This document shows positions 59,581-64,000 of a stretch of 64,000 nt of DNA, one piece after another (positions within the stretch are counted from its first letter, which is position 1; every line of letters begins with the position of its first letter). The DNA is taken from positions 1-64,000 of IMG/VR virus record IMGVR_UViG_3300044653_000098; one strand, given 5' to 3'. A program made the position numbers and the translations under genes. The stretch is from a virus. Under the pieces are notes generated by a model. The model was not told the origin of the DNA. It made no database searches and was given only the letters and a program-made list of their open reading frames with translations.

Positions 59581-60810
59581 CTAGTCGCGGCCGGCTGTGC
59601 CCGCGGGGAGGTCATCCCACGCGGTGTGCTGAATCCTCCGGCCATCCTCGCTGATCTCATACAGCACGGTGCAGCTCCGGGCCTTGACCTTGTTGCCGAC
59701 CGGAACCATGCTCGCGTAGTCGACCGCACAGGCAAGGAAGCGCACGCCCCGCACATACTCGCGCGTGTCCTCTGCGGTAGCGCAGAAGTGCAGACCGTGT
59801 CCGCAGTGCGGCTCCGGGGTGTAGTCCTCCGCTGTGACCGTGGAGCCAATCTCATACCGGATATCGCCATGGCCGACGGGCGAGCTCAGGTCAGCTAGCA
59901 CAGCCTTGACCAGTGTCACGGTCTTGCCGTCATCGCTGAGCGTCAGGCCACGCTCAGCGAGCCAGCGTGGTCTGGCGTTGCGCGCGTCACGCTTGGCTCT
60001 CCGCTGCGCAGCCTTGAGCCGGCGGACAGCCTCCGCACGCTCGCGCGCTTCGGTCTCCAGCCGTGCTGCCTTCTCTTCTGGGGTCTCGTACAGCCGCTTG
60101 GCGTTCGGATCGATCACCATGCCGGAACTGTCCACGCGGATACCGTCATAGAAGATCGCCGGCCGTTGCTGTGAGCCGTAGTCGGCAACCTTCGAGCCGT
60201 GGCAGTTGTGGCACGTGGCCTGATGCTGGCCGGTCACACCCATGCCGCGGTGCCTGTGCCATTGGCCAACCACGCGTACGGTTTCTGGCTGATCACGGAG
60301 AGGCCAGCCATTGCGCTGTAGTGCGGTTGGCACAGGCTCATTCCAGCGCACTGCAAAGTCATATGACCATTCAGAGCATGGGTAGGTCCGGCCCTCTATT
60401 CCCCGGTAGTGGTTGGTAACCGAGTAGTCGGCCGGGTGGTAGTAGCTGACCGTGCCCCAATCGTTTACGGTGACCAGTCCCGTGCCCTTGCACGTGCGGC
60501 ACTTCTGGAGCTTGGCCGGCATGTGGGGGTCTGAGCTGTGCCACACAGCCCAGACGCCACGGTGTGAGTACACCCGCGCGGGCCCGTAGCCATTGATCCT
60601 GTCTTTGGTGGTGACGGTCTCCCACCCGCCAGTGTTCAGGGTGTACGTGCCGTCTGCATGGATGGCCACCACGTCTGTGTTGTGGAGCCGGACAGCGTAG
60701 TTGCTACCTCTCTCCACTAGATAAGTGTTGTTCTGCAGCTTGCGCCGTGGTCCGTATCCGCGGTCCTGAGCACGCGCCATCATGGTCTGTGCGTCTTGGT
60801 AGCTGAGCAT
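59581..60810 (-). CDS. Unknown 409-aa multidomain protein
   Basis: The largest gene of the right-hand set. The N-terminal domain (about 1-105) is beta-rich (NTYLVERGSNYAVRLHNTDV, GRVYSHRGVWAVWHSSDP-like). Two zinc-like C-x2-C sites follow (KCRTCKGTGL, TCHNCHGSKV). A basic coiled coil is at about 245-300 (EEKAARLETEARERAEAVRR). The C-terminal domain has HCGHGLHFCATAEDTREYVR and VPVGNKVKARSCTVLYEISE, a DUF7666-type ending seen in phage and plasmid proteins. Likely an effector or accessory protein; function unknown. Single-gene unit with its own promoter and terminator. Confidence 0.65.
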   Translation of the reverse strand: MLSYQDAQTMMARAQDRGYGPRRKLQNNTYLVERGSNYAVRLHNTDVVAIHADGTYTLNTGGWETVTTKDRINGYGPARVYSHRGVWAVWHSSDPHMPAKLQKCRTCKGTGLVTVNDWGTVSYYHPADYSVTNHYRGIEGRTYPCSEWSYDFAVRWNEPVPTALQRNGWPLRDQPETVRVVGQWHRHRGMGVTGQHQATCHNCHGSKVADYGSQQRPAIFYDGIRVDSSGMVIDPNAKRLYETPEEKAARLETEARERAEAVRRLKAAQRRAKRDARNARPRWLAERGLTLSDDGKTVTLVKAVLADLSSPVGHGDIRYEIGSTVTAEDYTPEPHCGHGLHFCATAEDTREYVRGVRFLACAVDYASMVPVGNKVKARSCTVLYEISEDGRRIQHTAWDDLPAGTAGRD

Positions 60811-60849
60811 TGGTGCCGCCTCCGTTTGTGGGCTTGACCTTGTGACCTC

Positions 60850-60879
60850 ACCTTAGCATGGCTGGTAGACACGTGTCAA
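60850..60879 (-). promoter_or_regulatory. Operator-embedded promoter, copy 11
   Basis: Minus strand: TTGACA (60879-60874), 18-bp spacer, -10 TAAGGT (60855-60850). Leader AGCCCACAAACGGAGGC at 60834-60818. Confidence 0.8.
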
Positions 60880-60882
60880 CTA

Positions 60883-60920
60883 GAAACCTCCCGTACCCTG
60901 TGGCGGATACGGGAGGTTTC
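60883..60920 (-). terminator. Terminator of the 60938 gene
   Basis: A 13-bp perfect stem GAAACCTCCCGTA/TACGGGAGGTTTC (60883-60895 with 60908-60920), the strongest hairpin in this region. It lies between the 60938 stop and operator copy 11. Confidence 0.85.
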
Positions 60921-60937
60921 CGGGGGTGAGCTGAGAG

Positions 60938-61474
60938 CTAGTCCGGCTCACCAAGCGGGCCGGTCATGCTCAGTATGTTTGTGGTGATCTCCTGCCGCAC
61001 GCTGGCCGGTATCGCTGCGGCCGACACTAGCGCGCTGACAACCTCGCGCCATTCCGCGCGGGTGAGGTCAGCACCGAGGATGTCATCATCCGCGATTCCG
61101 AACGTGTCAGACTCCCACACGTACAGCCGGCAGTTGTCGGCTACGTAGTACGGGAAGTGTTCCGCAACCAGCCGCTCTATCGTCGCGTCCCACGCTGCAG
61201 CATCGCCGCGGTAGAGCGGCGCACTGGCACGCTTGTTATCGAACGTGGCAGCGAGGTTATACATGGTGTCCGCCTCCGCGCGGATCTTCCATGCGTCCTC
61301 ATACTGGCCGGCGTCCGCGTAGCTGACCGCGGTGTCTCCTGCCTGATCGGCCGACTCGCTCAGCATGCGGCGCACCTCGTCGGCAACGTCGCGCCACGTG
61401 GTGGCCACGCTGAAATTGTCGTCGCTAGCTTCGGGCCCGTATCCGGGCAGTCCGTAGGCAAGGATCATGCGCAT
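60938..61474 (-). CDS. Unknown acidic helical protein
   Basis: A 178-residue protein. RMILAYGLPGYGPEASDDNF, then DVADEVRRMLSESADQAGDT and SYADAGQYEDAWKIRAEADT. The C-terminal half is SALVSAAAIPASVRQEITTN. Acidic and helical. It is transcribed after the 61480 gene from operator copy 12. No family is recognised. Confidence 0.6.
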   Translation of the reverse strand: MRMILAYGLPGYGPEASDDNFSVATTWRDVADEVRRMLSESADQAGDTAVSYADAGQYEDAWKIRAEADTMYNLAATFDNKRASAPLYRGDAAAWDATIERLVAEHFPYYVADNCRLYVWESDTFGIADDDILGADLTRAEWREVVSALVSAAAIPASVRQEITTNILSMTGPLGEPD

Positions 61475-61479
61475 GGCGG

Positions 61480-61662
61480 TTACCTCCCCTGCCTGATCAG
61501 GTATCCGAAGCCGGCCGCGTCGCGCTGGTCAGCGCGGAATGCGGCACGCTGCAGACTGGCACGCCGGCGGGCACGCTGCATGCGGCCGGCCTTGACGGCC
61601 AGGCGTTCAGCCAGCGGCGCACGCGGAGCCGCGTGGCGTGGGGTGGGGTTGGTGTCGTTCAT
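61480..61662 (-). CDS. 60-aa basic protein, leftward gene of divergent pair
   Basis: ATG 61662 (MNDTNPTPRHAAPRAPLAER), 7 bases after the conserved leader (61687-61670). Very basic (AGRMQRARRRASLQRAAFRA). Probably nucleic-acid binding. Its start is fixed by the leader rather than by the longer frame to 61788. Confidence 0.6.
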   Translation of the reverse strand: MNDTNPTPRHAAPRAPLAERLAVKAGRMQRARRRASLQRAAFRADQRDAAGFGYLIRQGR

Positions 61663-61700
61663 TGTTCTAGCCTCCGTTTGGTGGGCTTGCTTACAGGTCA

Positions 61701-61730
61701 ATCCTCGCACGGACGGTAGACACGTGTCAA
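61701..61730 (-). promoter_or_regulatory. Leftward promoter of bidirectional operator copy 12
   Basis: Minus strand: TTGACA (61730-61725) with an 18-bp spacer to GAGGAT (61706-61701), a weak -10. Leader AGCCCACCAAACGGAGGC at 61687-61670. Confidence 0.65.
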
Positions 61731-61746
61731 CCTCTCGTGCTAGTCT
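61717..61746 (+). promoter_or_regulatory. Rightward promoter of bidirectional operator copy 12
   Basis: TAGACA (61717-61722), 18-bp spacer, -10 TAGTCT (61741-61746). Leader AGCCCACCAAACGGAGGC at 61756-61773, ATG 61781. Both strands of one palindrome carry a promoter and a leader. Confidence 0.75.
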
Positions 61747-61780
61747 GATCTCATCAGCCCACCAAACGGAGGCACCCAAA

Positions 61781-61993
61781 ATGTTCAATCTCTACGTATG
61801 GGAAGGCGTCCTAGCAGGCTGGTCAAGCGGCATGGCTGTGGCGATCGGCCGCACGCAGGATGAGGCCATAGCCACGCTTGACCGCCTCACGCCTAAAGAT
61901 GTGCGTGAGCTGCAGAAGGAAACCCCGGAGGTTATCCCGTTGCGTGCCCGTGGCATGACGCCTAGAGGCTGGTACCTCTACGGGGGAGACTAA
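61781..61993 (+). CDS. 70-aa unknown protein, rightward gene of divergent pair
   Basis: ATG 61781, 7 bases after the conserved leader. MFNLYVWEGVLAGWSSGMAV, then RTQDEAIATLDRLTPKDVRE and LRARGMTPRGWYLYGGD. A compact alpha/beta protein of unknown family. The long frame reaching back to 61157 is not used, since it crosses the promoter. Confidence 0.6.
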   Translation: MFNLYVWEGVLAGWSSGMAVAIGRTQDEAIATLDRLTPKDVRELQKETPEVIPLRARGMTPRGWYLYGGD

Positions 61994-62024
61994 GGGAACC
62001 CCGTAAGGCCGTTCACACGCGCCG

Positions 62025-62639
62025 ATGTGTGCGAGCGTGCCTGTTGTCGACTCGGCGGATATCTCCGATCTTCCGCCGGCGTTGCGGCCGCGTAAGGCCA
62101 GCGTGCCCGACGCGCTCTCTGATCTGCCCGTCGGGTTCAACGTGCTGCATGAGCCACGGCCGGCCGCTCAGCGCGCGGAGGCTGCACCGCTAGTTGTCCA
62201 GTGCTATCACTGTGCGCGCATCCGCCACAGCAAGTGTGCGCGCATTGCCGGAACGGGCCCGTGCCTGTGCTACCAATGCCACAGATTTAAGATCATTGCC
62301 GACGCTGAGTCAGCGCTCACCTCGCGTGACGCGCGGCGTTTGGCCGAATCGCTGCAGCTAACTCTGATCTTGCTAGCGCAGCGCATAGGCCGTGAGCCTA
62401 AAGACAATCCCGACCCCTATCCTCCTCGCGCTTGCGCGTGCGGCTGTGGCCGGCTCGTCTACAGCTCATCCCGCGGAGGCGCACGGAAGAAATACGCTCG
62501 CAAGTCATGCCTCAAGGCGGCCGACGCGCGACGTTCCCGGGCCCGCAAGCGAGAAGGGAAAACGGGCACGTTCGTGCTTATCTCCGCGTTCGATGCAGAT
62601 GGTTTCCCCCTGCCTGGCATGGTGGCTCCGCCGGCCTAG
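62025..62639 (+). CDS. Cys-rich zinc-binding protein
   Basis: A 204-residue protein. About 60-90 holds CYHCARIRHSKCARIAGTGP and CLCYQCHRFK; about 137-160 holds CACGCGRLVYSSSRGGARKK and SCLKAADARRSRARKREG. Six or more zinc ligands and basic arms suggest a nucleic-acid-binding or nuclease-like protein, perhaps related to HNH/GIY accessory domains. Last rightward gene in the window. It begins after a short gap with a CCGTAAGGCCG copy. Confidence 0.6.
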   Translation: MCASVPVVDSADISDLPPALRPRKASVPDALSDLPVGFNVLHEPRPAAQRAEAAPLVVQCYHCARIRHSKCARIAGTGPCLCYQCHRFKIIADAESALTSRDARRLAESLQLTLILLAQRIGREPKDNPDPYPPRACACGCGRLVYSSSRGGARKKYARKSCLKAADARRSRARKREGKTGTFVLISAFDADGFPLPGMVAPPA

Positions 62640-62653
62640 GCGGGCCCTAGGCC
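62633..62653. terminator. Bidirectional hairpin between convergent genes
   Basis: An 8-bp perfect stem GGCCTAGG/CCTAGGCC (62633-62640 with 62646-62653) with a 5-base loop, overlapping the stop at 62639 and 23 bases from the minus-strand stop at 62676. Confidence 0.65.
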
Positions 62654-62675
62654 CGGACGGTATGCCACGATGCAC

Positions 62676-62984
62676 TTATTTTGTGAGGTGCGCGTAGGGG
62701 TCTTGACCTTCTGGGTAGATCACCCATGGCTCGTCTGGGCCAGCCTCCCCGTAGCACGTGCCTAGCGGGTGGGGGGTCTCGTTATCCGCTATGGCCAGGA
62801 AAGCATCACGGTCGAATCCGGGTAGCAAGTTCTCAAGATCATAAGAGACTTGCTCCATGAAAGCTCCGGCTATCCGCGCGCAATCGTCGGTTGGCTCCAT
62901 GCCCATATCGATCATCTGCCGGTACATTTCGCTCATGCGCCGTGCGAGCGTTCCGGTAAGGCTGTCTGTGCTCATGGTCATCAC
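62676..62984 (-). CDS. Unknown acidic protein
   Basis: A 102-residue protein. LTGTLARRMSEMYRQMIDMG, then CARIAGAFMEQVSYDLENLL and EAGPDEPWVIYPEGQDPYAH. The start region GAGGAGTGATGACCATG repeats the GTGATGACCATG context at 55637. No operator copy is adjacent, so it probably comes from the 63994 gene's promoter. Function unknown. Confidence 0.6.
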   Translation of the reverse strand: MMTMSTDSLTGTLARRMSEMYRQMIDMGMEPTDDCARIAGAFMEQVSYDLENLLPGFDRDAFLAIADNETPHPLGTCYGEAGPDEPWVIYPEGQDPYAHLTK

Positions 62985-63046
62985 TCCTCACCAATCCACG
63001 GCTATCCAGCAGATAGCCTCTCCGGACGGTGTGGGCACGGTGTCAG

Positions 63047-63994
63047 TCATGAGAGCGCGCCAATCTGGTAACCGAGGCGGGCAGTGAATGCGCGCATGCC
63101 GTCAAGATCCCCGGTGCAGCGGGGATCGGCTGTGGCAATCGAGAGCGTGAGCGCTCCCCATACCATCCACAGCTCAGCGAGCGACAGCACCCATGGCTGC
63201 GGGTTGCTGAGCTTGCCGTGGAGCGAGCGGAGCCGCGCGGAGTTAGCTTCCGTCGCGCCGGCGTTCTCAAGCTCGCTCAGCGCGTTCTCTGCGGCATCCT
63301 GAGCCATGGCACGCTCAGCGCTCGTGAGCAGTCCGGCCGGCCGCGGGTAGGTCTCTATCGGCCGTTGCTCTCCGTTGACGAACTGAAAATGATCTCCCGC
63401 GTACTCAGCCGACCACACGCGCTCGCGGTCCGCTTCCCGTGCCCACAGCTCAGACGCCATGAGCGCGGCTGAGTCAAAGTCAATCCCTGCGTACTGCTGC
63501 AGCGCTTGCGCTATCTGACACCAGCACGCGCACGTTCCCGCGTGCACAGGATTACCGCAGCTCTGGCACCAATCCGGAGCGCCGCGCGAGCGGAGCCATG
63601 CATCTACCGCGTCCGTAACCGCATTGGCCATGTCCGTTTCAGCGTCGCTGAACATCACCTCGCTCAGCTCATCCCCGCGCGGCTGGTAGCCGTCTAGCGC
63701 TGTGATCACGTATTCGTTGGCGTCCACATGATCATGCAGCTCAGCAAACGAGCGCGCGGTGTCCGGGATGACGCCGGCCGCTATGTCCTCCGTGATCATG
63801 CGCTGCACCTCTGTGGCGTAGCGCTGAATATCGGCCGGCTGTGGCACTATCGCTAGCGCATCCTTGTGCTCTGCCGACCGTAGGCAGTTCCCGCACGTGA
63901 CGTCAGACCATGCTGCGGTGTAGACGCAACGGTGCGCCGGCATGTGGCACGGTGACCAGGATGCGCCCGGTTGCCTGTAATGGGTCTTGCTCAT
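63047..63994 (-). CDS. Unknown 315-aa protein with Cys motifs
   Basis: Start ATG 63994, close to the window edge, so the promoter is outside. N-terminal SWSPCHMPAHRCVYTAAWSD and VTCGNCLRSAEHKDALAI give a zinc-like C...H...C...C-x2-C set. A second set is DWCQSCGNPVHAGTCACWCQ (about 143-162). Helices follow (LTSAERAMAQDAAENALSEL, LSLAELWMVWGALTLSIATA). Two zinc sites and no catalytic signature suggest a nucleic-acid or protein adaptor. Confidence 0.6.
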   Translation of the reverse strand: MSKTHYRQPGASWSPCHMPAHRCVYTAAWSDVTCGNCLRSAEHKDALAIVPQPADIQRYATEVQRMITEDIAAGVIPDTARSFAELHDHVDANEYVITALDGYQPRGDELSEVMFSDAETDMANAVTDAVDAWLRSRGAPDWCQSCGNPVHAGTCACWCQIAQALQQYAGIDFDSAALMASELWAREADRERVWSAEYAGDHFQFVNGEQRPIETYPRPAGLLTSAERAMAQDAAENALSELENAGATEANSARLRSLHGKLSNPQPWVLSLAELWMVWGALTLSIATADPRCTGDLDGMRAFTARLGYQIGALS

Positions 63995-64000
63995 CTCGCT

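Noticed and set aside
61157-61993. Long plus-strand frame beginning at 61157
   Set aside because: It runs across two minus-strand genes, the bidirectional promoter and both leader elements; only the end, from 61781, is used.
1-64000. tRNA, rRNA and CRISPR arrays
   Set aside because: No cloverleaf-forming stretch with a conserved T-loop and no regularly spaced repeats were found by eye; the CTAGAGG repeats at 22062 are too short and irregular. A tRNAscan-type search would be decisive.

Overview
The window is a 64 kb piece of an actinobacteriophage genome: high GC, many GTG starts, 1-17 bp gene overlaps, and a siphovirus tail module. It probably infects a filamentous or other cell-wall-rich actinomycete such as Streptomyces. 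That host guess rests on GC content, a WhiB-like regulator, a secreted LysM/Rpf-type protein and tail enzymes aimed at anionic wall polymers. It is inference, not proof. Terminase, portal, capsid, DNA polymerase, integrase and repressor genes are not in the window.

Layout. (1) 1-9.0 kb, rightward: head-tail connector and neck genes. Among them sit a fibre-like protein, a 661-aa LamG/PhoD-type phosphoesterase, a GT-B glycosyltransferase and small proteins, ending at a strong terminator. (2) 9.06-20.0 kb, rightward: a tightly packed accessory operon opened by promoter/operator copy 1. It carries a Spo11/Topo VI-A-like 'Topo mini-A' protein, a NADAR protein, MazG-like and FHA proteins, many small membrane and Cys-rich proteins, a permuted NlpC/P60-like protein, a secreted LysM-transglycosylase and another secreted protein. 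(3) 20.05-22.85 kb: papain-like cysteine peptidase, small membrane proteins (holin candidates), terminator, then a split HNH-type insertion. (4) 22.9-46.2 kb: tail tube, G/GT chaperones with a GGGAAAG slippery site, a 2433-aa tape measure with an SLT domain, distal tail protein, and an 1881-aa hub/tip protein with a spherulin-4 (GH135-like) domain. It ends with two receptor-binding-type paralogs that flank a lone reverse-strand gene. (5) 46.3-64 kb: the early/accessory region, with genes on both strands in many short transcription units. It includes a WhiB-like regulator, a GIY-YIG protein, a RepA-like ATPase and about 20 unknown, often acidic, proteins.

Regulation. Twelve exact copies of the 15-mer TTGACACGTGTCTAC, plus one degenerate copy, lie upstream of genes. 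Each contains a -35 box (TTGACA) embedded in the perfect palindrome GACACGTGTC, with a -10 box 17-18 bp away. Because the other strand reads TAGACA, at least two copies (51.5 and 61.7 kb) appear to fire divergently. Ten of the transcripts start with a second conserved element, AGCCCANNAAACGGAGGC, just before the start codon. Together they look like one regulon under a single unseen repressor or activator plus a shared translation-initiation element. This regulon is the most interesting system in the window.
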